Source: CAYURH01 sp964447105
Lineage (GTDB): Bacteria > Patescibacteriota > Saccharimonadia > Saccharimonadales > EFPC-124
DNA length: 64,000 bases
Direction of reading: 5' to 3'
Assembly: GCA_964447105.1 (NCBI GenBank)
Contig: CAYURH010000001.1
Location: forward strand, 1 to 64,000
In this document: in pieces, positions 40,459 to 48,140 of the stretch
Numbering within the stretch: the first letter of the stretch is position 1
How the letters are laid out: every line of letters begins with the position of its first letter
The notes under the pieces: model-generated
Told to the model about the DNA's origin: nothing
Databases searched by the model: none
Seen by the model: the letters and a program-made list of their open reading frames with translations, nothing else
Position numbers and translations under genes: made by a program

Positions 40459-41338
40459 GTGGTGTTCGTACGCCAGACGGGCCGTACCATCGCCGGAAGG
40501 CCGCGTGGACAAAATCGTATTGCGCCTCACCCAGCACTGCACGCGCGTCACCTTCGGGTTGCGTGTAGTAGGTGTGAAAGCATTCCTTAAAAATGCCGAC
40601 GGTGCCATGTGTCTCCAGCCAGTGCGTGCGCCAGGAATCAATCATGGCGAAGCGAAACAGCACCTCGCCGATCTGGTGGATGATCGCCACCTTCACCCGT
40701 TCGGCAAACTCTGGTTCGGTGCAGTCGTACGGATCGACACGCAGCATTACCTGAGCCCTGGGCGTGGCATGTTCGCCCGGATGCTGCACGATATGGCTGC
40801 GAAGCGAATCGCCGGGCTGCACGCTGACATACGAAATACCGGCAAACCTACGCACAAACCGATACGGTAGGTCTACCAAAATTCCCAGCATGACACCGAG
40901 CGCTAGATTGCCCCAGTCGTTCGGCACCATGTCGAACCCGCTGTACACCACAAAAAGCGCCGGCTTGGTGTAGTTCAGGTCGTCGAGGCGTTTCTCGACT
41001 TGAGCCAGGTCTTGCTCCAGATCTAGGCGTTCGGCACGTAGCGATTGGAGCGCCCGTTTGAGCGCTCCAGTCTGATGGCCGAGCGTACGGCTTGCCTCGG
41101 CATGTTCGTCGCTCTGCTCCTTGAGTGTGGCACTTTTGGCAGGATCGCGTTCGAGCTGCGCTTGCACGCTGAGCTCACGCGACGCTTCGGCCAGATCGTC
41201 GACTCGAGCTTGGAGCGGATCGATTTCTTGCTGAAGCCGGCGTTCGACCTCCACCATCTGGGGAGGGAGAGGGCGCATTCGCGCACGACGTCGTTTGAGG
41301 TCAACGACTTCGAACATCTGCCCTACCAATCCCTGCAT
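40448..41338 (-). CDS. Cassette gene: coiled-coil protein, unknown
   Basis: The protein has 296 residues from ATG 41338 (GTGGAGGTGAAC directly upstream). Residues about 25-125 form a long, Leu/Glu/Arg-rich coiled coil (for example RRLQQEIDPLQARVDDLAEA). The second half is a globular domain with FVVYSGFDMVPNDWGNLALG and an aromatic, Arg-rich end (RRWYGPSGVRTPRPW). No signal or certain membrane helix is seen, although LALGVMLGILVDL is hydrophobic. The -10 box TATGAT (41374-41379) overlaps the promoter of the divergent 41400 gene. Codon use is GC-rich. Confidence 0.7.
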   Translation of the reverse strand: MQGLVGQMFEVVDLKRRRARMRPLPPQMVEVERRLQQEIDPLQARVDDLAEASRELSVQAQLERDPAKSATLKEQSDEHAEASRTLGHQTGALKRALQSLRAERLDLEQDLAQVEKRLDDLNYTKPALFVVYSGFDMVPNDWGNLALGVMLGILVDLPYRFVRRFAGISYVSVQPGDSLRSHIVQHPGEHATPRAQVMLRVDPYDCTEPEFAERVKVAIIHQIGEVLFRFAMIDSWRTHWLETHGTVGIFKECFHTYYTQPEGDARAVLGEAQYDFVHAAFRRWYGPSGVRTPRPW

Positions 41339-41399
41339 GTTCACCTCCACAGTGTCTCGTCTCGGGCAAACCCATCATAGCATGATAGTATGGATGATA

Positions 41400-41783
41400 A
41401 TGATCTACATAGACGATGACCAATTCCGCCAAATGGTCGCAGACGCGATTGATGGCATCCCCGAAAAATATGGCGACAACATCCTAAATCTGGCTTTTGT
41501 CGTAGAAAACCACCCCAGCCCCGCCCAACGCGAACAGTTAAAACTGCGCAACGACCAATCACTATTTGGCCTGTACGAAGGCGTACCGCTGCCACAGCGC
41601 GGTGCTGGCTACAACCTAGTTTTGCCCGACAAAATCACCGTCTTTCGCGACACAATTCTGCAATACGCACAGGATGAAGACCAAGTGCGCGAACTCCTCA
41701 AGCACACGCTATGGCATGAAGTGGCACACTACTACGGCCTCGACCACCAAGCCATCGACAAATTGCAAGACAAAGATAAATAA
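41400..41783 (+). CDS. Zincin-like metallopeptidase family protein (DUF1025 type)
   Basis: The protein has about 127 residues. It carries the extended zinc motif HEVAHYYGLDH (HExxHxxGxxH) near its end, as in the small cytoplasmic zincin-like proteins of Pfam family Zincin_1/DUF1025. FRQMVADAIDGIPEKY at the start and VFRDTILQYA in the middle fit that family. The exact start among three in-frame ATGs (41382-41400) is chosen as the one about 8 nt after TAGTAT. Substrate is unknown. Confidence 0.85.
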   Translation: MIYIDDDQFRQMVADAIDGIPEKYGDNILNLAFVVENHPSPAQREQLKLRNDQSLFGLYEGVPLPQRGAGYNLVLPDKITVFRDTILQYAQDEDQVRELLKHTLWHEVAHYYGLDHQAIDKLQDKDK

Positions 41784-41795
41784 TTATGTTATAAT
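41767..41795 (+). promoter_or_regulatory. Promoter of the 41827 cassette
   Basis: AAGACA (41767-41772) is 17 nt from a perfect TATAAT (41790-41795). The -35 box lies inside the last codons of the zincin gene, as if the cassette had been fitted right behind it. Confidence 0.65.
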
Positions 41796-41826
41796 ATCCG
41801 TGTAGTCCGCTACGAACGGAGTTTTC

Positions 41827-42519
41827 ATGAGCACCGATAGCGAACGCGACCGCGCGTTCAAAAAGGCTCGCCGGACCATCGAACGACTCATGGGCGCAGC
41901 TGATCTGGACCGGGCCTATTCGCTCGCCAGACTGCTCGTCGTCAACCACGGCCAGCGCGCACAGTCGTGGTACCTGCTGGCGCTGATCTGCACCATGCAA
42001 GACAAGGAGCAGGAAGCGTCGACCACTCGCGACACCGCTGCGCTCTGTACCGACCACACCCCGTACACCGACGGTGACATGCGGCGCGACGTGCTGCTGG
42101 GATGGTTGGACTGGCGCAAGCCGGACCAGCGGTTCTGGCTGTTGCTCGCGGGCATCCGAAAGCTATGCGAGGGTGGTGACGAAGACCGTTCAAGCTACCT
42201 GGCCATGGTGGAGGGGCGGATCCGATACGCTGAAGGCGATTTCATCGGCGCGAGCAGCGCCCTGTGGCTCGCCCACAGCAATCTGCAAAACTCGCAGTGG
42301 CGGTACGGCACATTGTTGCCGTACCTCAAGGCGCTGATCATGGGTGGCACCACCTCACGGATCTTCCTGAACGAACTGTTCATCATGATCGTTGACGGTG
42401 CCGCCGAGTACGGCTCGCCGCGTGATATCCAGCGCGCCCGGCACTGCATACGCGGCAAGAGCGCGTGCAAGCGCGACGACCTGTGGCAGCGTATCACCGG
42501 CCGCCTGGGCTGGAACTGA
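41827..42519 (+). CDS. Cassette gene: soluble helical protein, unknown
   Basis: This 230-residue protein is all-helical in appearance, rich in Arg/Asp, with repeated short helix pairs (LDRAYSLARLLVVNHGQRAQ; SYLAMVEGRIRYAEGDFIGA) reminiscent of TPR units but without a clear consensus. No signal or membrane segment is seen. ACGGAG precedes the ATG by 5 nt. Codon use is strongly GC-rich, unlike the flanking zincin and yraN genes. A 13-bp hairpin follows. Confidence 0.75.
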   Translation: MSTDSERDRAFKKARRTIERLMGAADLDRAYSLARLLVVNHGQRAQSWYLLALICTMQDKEQEASTTRDTAALCTDHTPYTDGDMRRDVLLGWLDWRKPDQRFWLLLAGIRKLCEGGDEDRSSYLAMVEGRIRYAEGDFIGASSALWLAHSNLQNSQWRYGTLLPYLKALIMGGTTSRIFLNELFIMIVDGAAEYGSPRDIQRARHCIRGKSACKRDDLWQRITGRLGWN

Positions 42520-42529
42520 CGCCGCAACA

Positions 42530-42560
42530 CCCGCCCGCGCTCACACAGAGCGCGGGCGGG
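42530..42560 (+). terminator. Perfect 13-bp hairpin after the 41827 cassette, no U-tract
   Basis: CCCGCCCGCGCTC (42530-42542) and GAGCGCGGGCGGG (42548-42560) pair perfectly around ACACA. CGACGAAACA follows. Confidence 0.75.
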
Positions 42561-42571
42561 CGACGAAACAC

Positions 42572-42913
42572 TTATCCTATATCTGACACCCACTGGGTGA
42601 CCTGCGGCGGATTGCCAGTCAGTTCGATAGCGCTCAAACGGCAATCACCGTCAGCCGTTTGCGAAGCGCGCCAAAATTCGGCCGCCACGTGCATTTGCTG
42701 CAATTTACGCGCCGTGATGTAGTCGAAACCGCTCCCCTGCGTATCGGTGCTGCGATATTTAACTTCCACCAAATACGTCGTACCTGATTTTTGAGCCACA
42801 ATGTCTATTTCACACCAGCGTGTGCGCCAGTTTTGCTGGACGATTTTGTAACCTTGTTTTTTGAGGTAATGCGCTGCTGCCGTTTCGGCCGCACGACCGA
42901 CAAGTGTGCTCAC
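42572..42913 (-). CDS. UPF0102 (YraN) family nuclease-like protein
   Basis: The 113-residue protein matches UPF0102: GRAAETAAAHYLKKQGYKIV, NWRTRWCEIDIVAQKSGT and LVEVKYRS, which contain the E...D...ExK endonuclease-fold residues. Function in the family is unsettled. The start overlaps the rnhB stop by 4 nt, the widely conserved rnhB-yraN pairing. Confidence 0.92.
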   Translation of the reverse strand: MSTLVGRAAETAAAHYLKKQGYKIVQQNWRTRWCEIDIVAQKSGTTYLVEVKYRSTDTQGSGFDYITARKLQQMHVAAEFWRASQTADGDCRLSAIELTGNPPQVTQWVSDIG

Positions 42914-43470
42914 TGTGCCAGGGCCCTAAGCGGCGCGTAGCTCATGCGGTGCTGCAAACACGGACCCAGAGTCGCCAATGCCGCTTTGTGCACCGCCGTG
43001 CCATAGCCCACATGGCTGGCAAACCCGTAGCCACCAAACACACCATCAATCTGATGCATATAGCTATCGCGCGCCACTTTAGCCACAATACTGGCGGCCA
43101 TTACTGCGGGCACGTTGGTGTCGGCTTTGATGACAGCCACGGCGCGCGGGTCTTCAATGAGTTTTAGGTGGCCATCGATGATAATTGCCGTAATAAGTTC
43201 ATTTGGTATCTGCGCGAGTGCGCGCTCGGCTGATAGTTTAAGGGCTTTTGTAACGCCCAGCTGATCGATCTCAGTGGGCGATGCCCACCCTATGCCAATC
43301 GCTTCGGCTTGTTGCTGAATCTTCAATGCCATAACTTCTCGCTGTTCTGCTCGCAACACCTTGCTATCGGCCAGCCCGCGCCTCGATGCACTGTCGCCCC
43401 AAGCTACCGCCGCCACGCACAGTGGTCCAGCCCAACTACCGCGCCCAACTTCATCTATCCCCACAATCAT
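42910..43470 (-). CDS. rnhB: Ribonuclease HII
   Basis: From ATG 43470 the protein has 186 residues. It shows IVGIDEVGRGSWAGPL (catalytic Asp-Glu), DSKVLRAEQRE, IIDGHLKL and MAASIVAKVARD. RNase HII removes ribonucleotides and RNA primers from DNA. The ATG is 6 nt after TATACT with a TGC extension, so leaderless. yraN follows with a 4-nt overlap. Confidence 0.96.
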   Translation of the reverse strand: MIVGIDEVGRGSWAGPLCVAAVAWGDSASRRGLADSKVLRAEQREVMALKIQQQAEAIGIGWASPTEIDQLGVTKALKLSAERALAQIPNELITAIIIDGHLKLIEDPRAVAVIKADTNVPAVMAASIVAKVARDSYMHQIDGVFGGYGFASHVGYGTAVHKAALATLGPCLQHRMSYAPLRALAQ

Positions 43471-43572
43471 ATGGATAGTATAGCAAATAGTAGGTATGAT
43501 AATGATATTTCTTGCGAGGTTACGGGCCGTTGGGACCGGGCCTCGCACTCTCAGAAAAATAATCACTTCTTT

Positions 43573-43600
43573 GGTGGGGTCCGCCTGCGCGAGCCCCACC
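43573..43600 (-). terminator. GC hairpin after the 43613 cassette, no U-tract
   Basis: GGTGGGG (43573-43579) and CCCCACC (43594-43600) pair with a 14-nt loop that can pair further (GC/GC). The minus-strand RNA continues AAAGAAGUG. Confidence 0.6.
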
Positions 43601-43612
43601 GTCACGTCGCTA

Positions 43613-44011
43613 CTACTCGGCCTCGTCCTTGGCGGGCAAAGGGTACAGCTGCCGGAACGAGCTGTATGTGGGGTTTATGCCACGTAGTTTGGGCGGTATG
43701 ACGTGCCCGACGAACGAACGGCCATACCCCGAGTACGACACGAAGCTGAGTCCTTGCGCGCAAAAGTCAAAGATCAGCAGTTCGTTTTCGCCGATATACA
43801 GCGTGAACTCGCCGTCGCCATGGGGCAAATACAGTGTGCCCACGCCAGTAGGCCACCCCAGATGTTCCAGGGTATCCATCACTTCTCTGTCGAATTTGGC
43901 GTTTACTTCGGCGCCGTGGAACCGCCGCAACGCCGTTTCGGCGACTTTACAGAGCACCGCACCCGCAACCACCAATCCGGCCACGGTGAACAGCGTTTTC
44001 TTCATGTTCAC
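43613..44011 (-). CDS. Cassette gene: anchored extracytoplasmic protein, GWP family
   Basis: The start GTG 44011 has GGGAGGT 6 nt upstream, giving 132 residues. An N-terminal hydrophobic helix (about 5-22) follows MNMKK. The domain TLEHLGWPTGVGTLYL then GDGEFTLYIGENELLIF resembles DMATLVRDQGWPAEAGY then GGDTFTLHLS of the 63400 cassette, so both belong to one family of exported proteins. A SGYGRS segment echoes the GYGKL of the others. Its promoter (TATAGT, 44047-44052) overlaps the rplS terminator zone. Confidence 0.68.
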   Translation of the reverse strand: MNMKKTLFTVAGLVVAGAVLCKVAETALRRFHGAEVNAKFDREVMDTLEHLGWPTGVGTLYLPHGDGEFTLYIGENELLIFDFCAQGLSFVSYSGYGRSFVGHVIPPKLRGINPTYSSFRQLYPLPAKDEAE

Positions 44012-44064
44012 GACAGAACCTCCCGATTGTCGTCGCGACACTACTGACTATAGACCACCCGCGC

Positions 44065-44097
44065 AAACAAAAACAGCCGCAGATCACGCGGCTGTTT
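44065..44097 (-). terminator. rplS terminator
   Basis: AAACAGCCGC (44071-44080) and GCGGCTGTTT (44088-44097) form a perfect 10-bp stem. The minus strand continues TTTGTTTG, a U-rich tail. It lies 15 nt past the rplS stop. Confidence 0.85.
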
Positions 44098-44111
44098 GAG
44101 TGGAACGACGG

Positions 44112-44600
44112 TTATTTTTTGTCGCCAGCTGCCGCTTTGAGCTCGGCAGCTTCTTCTTTGGCGTATTGGTCGTGTTTTTCGGCCAAATCTTCTTTGAGCT
44201 GTTCGATTTCTTCTTCGGCAGCTTTGTTGGCGCGGTTTACTTTGTCGCGGTCAAAACCCACGCTCTGCAGGCGAGCGGATTTACCACTGCGTTCACGCAA
44301 GAAGGTAAGATATTTGCGGCGGACTTTGCTCCGTTTGGTCACTTCTACTTTAAGTACCAACGGGCTGTGGATCAGATAGGTTTTTTCCACGCCTACACCG
44401 CTGGCGATACGGCGAACCGTAAAGCTACTGGTGTGGCTATTTTTGCGATCGGTGCGGATAACGACACCTTCGAAGATCTGGATGCGTTCTTTGTTGCCTT
44501 CTTTAATTTTTTGGTGCACACGAACAGTGTCACCGGTACGCACGTCGACAACTTTGGTTTTGCGCTGCGCATCAGCGACAGCTTGGATCAAATGAAACAT
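44112..44600 (-). CDS. rplS: 50S ribosomal protein L19 with C-terminal extension
   Basis: Residues 10-118 are a normal L19 (GDTVRVHQKIKEGNKERIQ, FEGVVIRT, SFTVRRIASGVGVEKTYLIHS, VTKRSKVRRKYLTFLRERSGKSARL). L19 sits at the 30S-50S interface. The protein has 162 residues, longer than the usual 115-120, because of a charged helical tail (AAEEEIEQLKEDLAEKHDQY and beyond). Such tails are common in Saccharibacteria-type genomes, in my recollection. An inverted repeat overlaps its promoter. Confidence 0.95.
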   Translation of the reverse strand: MFHLIQAVADAQRKTKVVDVRTGDTVRVHQKIKEGNKERIQIFEGVVIRTDRKNSHTSSFTVRRIASGVGVEKTYLIHSPLVLKVEVTKRSKVRRKYLTFLRERSGKSARLQSVGFDRDKVNRANKAAEEEIEQLKEDLAEKHDQYAKEEAAELKAAAGDKK

Positions 44601-44632
44601 GATACTCTAGACTCACTTTTTAACAATTACGA

Positions 44633-44649
44633 TAATTGTAACACATCTG
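44633..44649. promoter_or_regulatory. AT-rich inverted repeat over the rplS promoter
   Basis: ACAATTA-CGA-TAATTGT is a perfect 7-bp inverted repeat. On the minus strand it includes the -10 box TACAAT and the start of the rplS leader. It could be an operator or a leader hairpin. Confidence 0.35.
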
Positions 44650-44680
44650 TTGCGCAAAGAAAAGTGGTAGAATAAACGTA

Positions 44681-45109
44681 ATGACCGCGCTCAACCACGC
44701 CCTCACTGGCGCTGCGATCGGCATGGCCGTGCAGCAACCGCTACTAGTGATCCCGCTGGCGTTTGTGTCGCATTTTGTGCTGGATATCGTGCCGCATTTT
44801 GAACAGAAAAACTATACATTTGGCACCAAAAGCACCATCATCACCCATGTCGTCGATGGGCTCCTTACACTCAGTGCGCTCGTGTTTCTAGGGTTTTTTG
44901 CGCCGCATCTTATGTTCCCCGCAGTACTTGGCGCGATATTTGCCATGCTACCAGATGCGTTTTGGCTCCACTACTATACCCACGGGCGGCCTCAATATTG
45001 GTTTTATCGCTTTCATCAGAAAATCCAGTGGTTTGAACGACCGCAGGGCATGTTGGTCGAAGTGAGTTACCTGGTATTTATTGGATTTGTAATCACGGCA
45101 ATTCGGTGA
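44681..45109 (+). CDS. Membrane-bound metal-dependent hydrolase-like protein
   Basis: This 142-residue protein begins TALNHALTGAAIGMAVQ and has SHFVLDIVPHFE, the His/Asp pattern of the YdjM/DUF457 membrane hydrolase-like family, with three to four membrane helices and a DAFWLHYYTHGRP segment. Family members are thought to act on lipids or DNA-damage substrates but are poorly known. The ATG is 7 nt after TAGAAT (leaderless). Confidence 0.7.
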   Translation: MTALNHALTGAAIGMAVQQPLLVIPLAFVSHFVLDIVPHFEQKNYTFGTKSTIITHVVDGLLTLSALVFLGFFAPHLMFPAVLGAIFAMLPDAFWLHYYTHGRPQYWFYRFHQKIQWFERPQGMLVEVSYLVFIGFVITAIR

Positions 45110-45116
45110 TAACTAC

Positions 45117-45177
45117 TTGTTATATTACATAATATATGATATAGTATGTTAGCCGCACGGTGATTTGTATCGTGCGG
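45117..45177 (+). promoter_or_regulatory. Promoter and leader hairpin of the 45225 cassette
   Basis: TTGTTA (45117-45122) is 17 nt from TATAGT (45140-45145). Just at the expected start, CCGCACG (45153-45159) and CGTGCGG (45171-45177) form a perfect 7-bp hairpin followed by TTTCG. The leader continues about 48 nt to the start codon. The hairpin may stabilise the RNA 5' end or terminate the upstream gene. Confidence 0.65.
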
Positions 45178-45224
45178 TTTCGACAGAGCAATTTTCGAGC
45201 AACATCGAACACAGGGAGCTTCCC

Positions 45225-45713
45225 TTGACTATCGAATATCCGCTGGGGATCGGGCTGTTGACCGTTGAAGGCAACGGCACCATCATCATCGGCAACTGGA
45301 TGGCCGACCCCGACGGGCACCTCTCGGTACCCCGGTACCACGGCCTGAGGTCCGAACGGGACCTCCCGCTGGCGCAGCGCACGACATGGCGCTGCGCCTC
45401 CAACCGCGATCTGGTTAAGGCCGCCGTGGAATCGGCAGGCAAAGACCAGCCGGTCATCGTGCACCTGGGCGAAGACACCTTCGCTATCCTGTGCACGGAC
45501 TCGTATTCCATCCGCGCTCACCACCTGACGCCCGCCAGGGTCAAGCAGGGGGTCATCGTGGATGGTCTCGTGATCGAAGTCGACGTAAAGGTCTCGGATG
45601 ACATGCTGCGGGCTATCCCGCCATTCTCCGAGATCCACGTCCACTCCAGCAACAAGTGGCTCGGTGCCATCGCGGCCGAAGTCAAGCCGTCCAAGGCCGA
45701 ATCGGCCCACTGA
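45225..45713 (+). CDS. Cassette gene: soluble beta-rich protein, unknown
   Basis: TTG 45225 with AGGGAG 6 nt upstream gives 162 residues; the frame is open further 5' but that part is the leader. The sequence is rich in alternating hydrophobic segments (IGLLTVEGNGTIIIGNWMA, QPVIVHLGEDTFAILCTDSY, GVIVDGLVIEVDVKVSDD), suggesting a beta fold. There is no signal peptide. No family is recognised. The strongly GC-rich codon use differs from the DUF457-like gene just upstream. Confidence 0.7.
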   Translation: MTIEYPLGIGLLTVEGNGTIIIGNWMADPDGHLSVPRYHGLRSERDLPLAQRTTWRCASNRDLVKAAVESAGKDQPVIVHLGEDTFAILCTDSYSIRAHHLTPARVKQGVIVDGLVIEVDVKVSDDMLRAIPPFSEIHVHSSNKWLGAIAAEVKPSKAESAH

Positions 45714-45719
45714 CACCAA

Positions 45720-45754
45720 CACCGCGGGGTGGCCATCACGGCCGCCCCGCGGTG
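45720..45754 (+). terminator. 15-bp hairpin after the 45225 cassette, no U-tract
   Basis: CACCGCGGGG (45720-45729) pairs with CCCCGCGGTG (45745-45754), continued inward by a wobble and GGCC/GGCC around a 5-nt loop. CCGCCGATATT follows. Confidence 0.75.
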
Positions 45755-45811
45755 CCGCCGATATTGCTCTGTCGGTAACTGAAATTATTATAAAATACTT
45801 ACCAAACAATA

Positions 45812-45840
45812 TTGTATTTTAATCGCAAATAGTCTATGGT
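45812..45840 (+). promoter_or_regulatory. Promoter of the 45872 cassette
   Basis: TTGTAT (45812-45817) is 17 nt from TATGGT (45835-45840). The ATG of the longest ORF (45836) lies inside this -10 box, supporting the downstream GTG start at 45872. Confidence 0.5.
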
Positions 45841-45871
45841 GGCTGCAGCGCACATACAAAGGAGGTACCTG

Positions 45872-46282
45872 GTGAGTGAAGCAAGCTGCTTCGAACTCTC
45901 AGAAGATGGTCGTACCATCGATATCTTCGGATGGAAAGGCCACGTCCACTCGAGCGCACGGCTGAATGTGGAAATCCGCGACGCCGTGGCAGCTGGACTC
46001 CACTCTGTTGAGAAGCCCGGTGGCGACCTACGATTCGTTGTGGCGCCTGCCGATGCCGCACAGATGTTCGACTGCGGGTTCCTCAACCCGAAGAACCTGG
46101 CGCGCGCCACCCCGTTCGTTCAGGGTGATGTCCGCGGCTTCGACATCGCCCTGAACTCCAGCGACGAACTCGATCCGCTAGCCCGTAGCTGGCCGAGCTA
46201 CGGCCTGACCACCATTCGTGTGATCAGCCACGGCAAAGGCCGGATGGTCGAGGTCATCGAATCGGCGGCAGGAGCCGCCTAG
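45872..46282 (+). CDS. Cassette gene: soluble protein, unknown
   Basis: GTG 45872 follows AAAGGAGGT, one of the best ribosome binding sites in the window, and gives 136 residues. The protein has alternating strands and helices (IDIFGWKGHVHSSARLNVEI; DLRFVVAPADAAQMFDCGFL; LTTIRVISHGKGRMVEVIES), no signal and no membrane helix. No family is recognised. It stands tandem to the 45225 cassette with its own promoter; the similar size and fold impression may mean distant relation. Confidence 0.7.
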   Translation: MSEASCFELSEDGRTIDIFGWKGHVHSSARLNVEIRDAVAAGLHSVEKPGGDLRFVVAPADAAQMFDCGFLNPKNLARATPFVQGDVRGFDIALNSSDELDPLARSWPSYGLTTIRVISHGKGRMVEVIESAAGAA

Positions 46283-46290
46283 CGCACTTT

Positions 46291-46325
46291 CACCGAGCGG
46301 GTGGGCACACACCGCCCGCTCGGTG
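46291..46325 (+). terminator. 11-14-bp hairpin after the 45872 cassette, no U-tract
   Basis: CACCGAGCGGG (46291-46301) pairs perfectly with CCCGCTCGGTG (46315-46325), with weaker inner pairs. GAGCTAAATG follows, the antisense of the pilB stop region. Confidence 0.75.
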
Positions 46326-46328
46326 GAG

Positions 46329-47951
46329 CTAAATGACTTTATTAACTTCTTCTATAGTAGTCAGACCTTGGCAAGCTTTGAGTACGCCATCTTGGAGCAT
46401 GGTAACCATGCCTTCTTTAATGGCCGTTTGTTCAATAGCTTCAACATTGGCATGTGCCACATCGCCGCGCAAAAATCCCTGGATGGCGTCGCTAACGACC
46501 ATTTGTTCCATGACCACCATACGGCCTTTGTAGCCGAATGGATTGGCTTCACTCGCACCGGGTTTGTATAATGTCAGATTTTGGAGATCGGGCTTGGGGG
46601 TATTCGGAGGGAGCGTGTTTAACACCGATTCGATGTACTTTTTGGTGGCATCGTCGGGCTGGTACGGTTGGCGTGTGGCTTCGTCGAGCTGACGCACAAG
46701 ACGCTGGCCAATCACCAACCGGATAGCGCTCGAAAATATCGGATTCTGCCCAATCATATCTATAATGCGGCTAAAGGCTGCGGCTGCGCTGCTAGCGTGA
46801 AATGTGCTCAGCACCAGGTGACCGGTAATAGAAGCCTGGATGGCAGTACGCGCCGTGTCTACATCGCGGATTTCACCCACCATCACGATGTCAGGGTCGA
46901 GTCGCAGCACAGCCCGCAGCTTTTCGGCAAAACTATCACCACCTTGAGTATTCACCGGAATCTGGCTCACACCAGGCACGGCCAACTCTACAGGGTCTTC
47001 GAGCGTCAAGATTTTGCGATCACTGGTATTGAGCGTTTGAATCATACTATAGAGCGTGGTGGATTTGCCCGAACCAGTGGGGCCCACTACCATTACCATG
47101 CCGTGCGGGTGTTCGATAATGTCGTTGATGTTGCGGCGCTGTTGTTCGGTGAGGCCCAGGTGGTCAAGGTCAAGAAGCTTGGGGTCGAAATTGAACAGGC
47201 GGATCACTACATCCTGCCCGTAGATCGTCGGCACAGTTTCTATGCGCATGTTCAGCATATGGTTCGTGCCGTCATCAGCACGGACATCTTGTTGCATGTG
47301 GCCAGTTTGAGCATCGGTAGCCGCAGTACTGATGTTGCCGCGCGTCGCGATACTGGCTAGCAACACACGATATTTATCTTTGGACAGCGCGGCCACGGGG
47401 TGCAGCGCACCGTCTACGCGAAACCTGATACGCACCGTGTCGAGCTGACTTTCCAGGTGGATGTCGCTGGCGCCCAGATGGTCGGCTTGGATGATAAGGT
47501 AGTTTAAAATGTCGTCGGAGCGTACGCCTTCGAGCGTTTGCGACACTACGGCGAGTGTTTGGCTATCACCTTCTTTGGCAATCTGCACGTCTTTGTACAC
47601 TACTTTTTTGGGCGGGTCATAGCGCGACATGTATTCTTTGAAGCCCGAATCCGAGATCATGAGAAACTGCACAATCCGACCCACAAACCGCTCGCGTAGC
47701 TGGCGCAGCGTAGGTTGCGGCGTGCTGACAGTAATCCCAAACACGAGCGGCGCGTCTTGAAGCCCATCGCTCAGTGGCACCATTTTGCCAGCGTACATTT
47801 CGGGCACCGTCAAGATATCTTGGTATAACGGGCCGCGCAGTGCCACGTCACGCGTATCAAAATACTGCAGCCCCAACAAGCCTGCGCGGCGCTGGGTGTT
47901 CTGTTCATCTTCGTTACGAAACTTAGCGGTCTGATCTTGGATGGCCGGCAT
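46329..47951 (-). CDS. Type IV pilus assembly ATPase (PilB/GspE family)
   Basis: This 540-residue secretion ATPase has Walker A GPTGSGKST, the Asp box LTLEDPVE, Walker B IVMVGEIRD and the His box GHLVLSTFHASS, after an N2-type domain (ASDIHLESQLDTVRIRFRVDG). The tetracysteine zinc motif of many PilB proteins is absent. It would power extension of type IV pili such as the prepilin-like product at 13911-14540. The ATG lies 7 nt after TACAAT (leaderless). It is convergent with a cassette and not in a pil operon. Confidence 0.92.
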   Translation of the reverse strand: MPAIQDQTAKFRNEDEQNTQRRAGLLGLQYFDTRDVALRGPLYQDILTVPEMYAGKMVPLSDGLQDAPLVFGITVSTPQPTLRQLRERFVGRIVQFLMISDSGFKEYMSRYDPPKKVVYKDVQIAKEGDSQTLAVVSQTLEGVRSDDILNYLIIQADHLGASDIHLESQLDTVRIRFRVDGALHPVAALSKDKYRVLLASIATRGNISTAATDAQTGHMQQDVRADDGTNHMLNMRIETVPTIYGQDVVIRLFNFDPKLLDLDHLGLTEQQRRNINDIIEHPHGMVMVVGPTGSGKSTTLYSMIQTLNTSDRKILTLEDPVELAVPGVSQIPVNTQGGDSFAEKLRAVLRLDPDIVMVGEIRDVDTARTAIQASITGHLVLSTFHASSAAAAFSRIIDMIGQNPIFSSAIRLVIGQRLVRQLDEATRQPYQPDDATKKYIESVLNTLPPNTPKPDLQNLTLYKPGASEANPFGYKGRMVVMEQMVVSDAIQGFLRGDVAHANVEAIEQTAIKEGMVTMLQDGVLKACQGLTTIEEVNKVI

Positions 47952-48011
47952 ATATACAATTGTAAACCATAAGAGATATAAGCTGCTAGGGCCTGATGAT
48001 ATAATTAACCT

Positions 48012-48140
48012 ATGAATAGTACGAAAGCACCAAAGAAAAACGAAAAACTAACCGCCAAACAAAAGGCGCAAATCGACAGCGCCGTTAATAAAGTAGTTAA
48101 AAAATACCACAAAACTCTTCAGTTGCTCGCTAAAACATGA
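48012..48140 (+). CDS. 42-residue basic protein preceding the Fic/Doc gene
   Basis: The ORF starts at ATG 48012, 6 nt after TATAAT (extended by TG), and encodes 42 residues rich in Lys (MNSTKAPKKNEKLTAKQKAQ, then a helical end KYHKTLQLLAKT). Its TGA overlaps the ATG of the Fic/Doc gene by 4 nt. Size, position and coupling fit an antitoxin or partner peptide, but the sequence is unlike known Phd antitoxins. Confidence 0.6.
   Translation: MNSTKAPKKNEKLTAKQKAQIDSAVNKVVKKYHKTLQLLAKT

Noticed and set aside
46329..47951. Assigning the secretion ATPase as PilT (retraction motor)
   Set aside because: Length of 540 residues and the N-terminal extension before the N2 domain fit PilB/GspE; PilT is about 350-370 residues.
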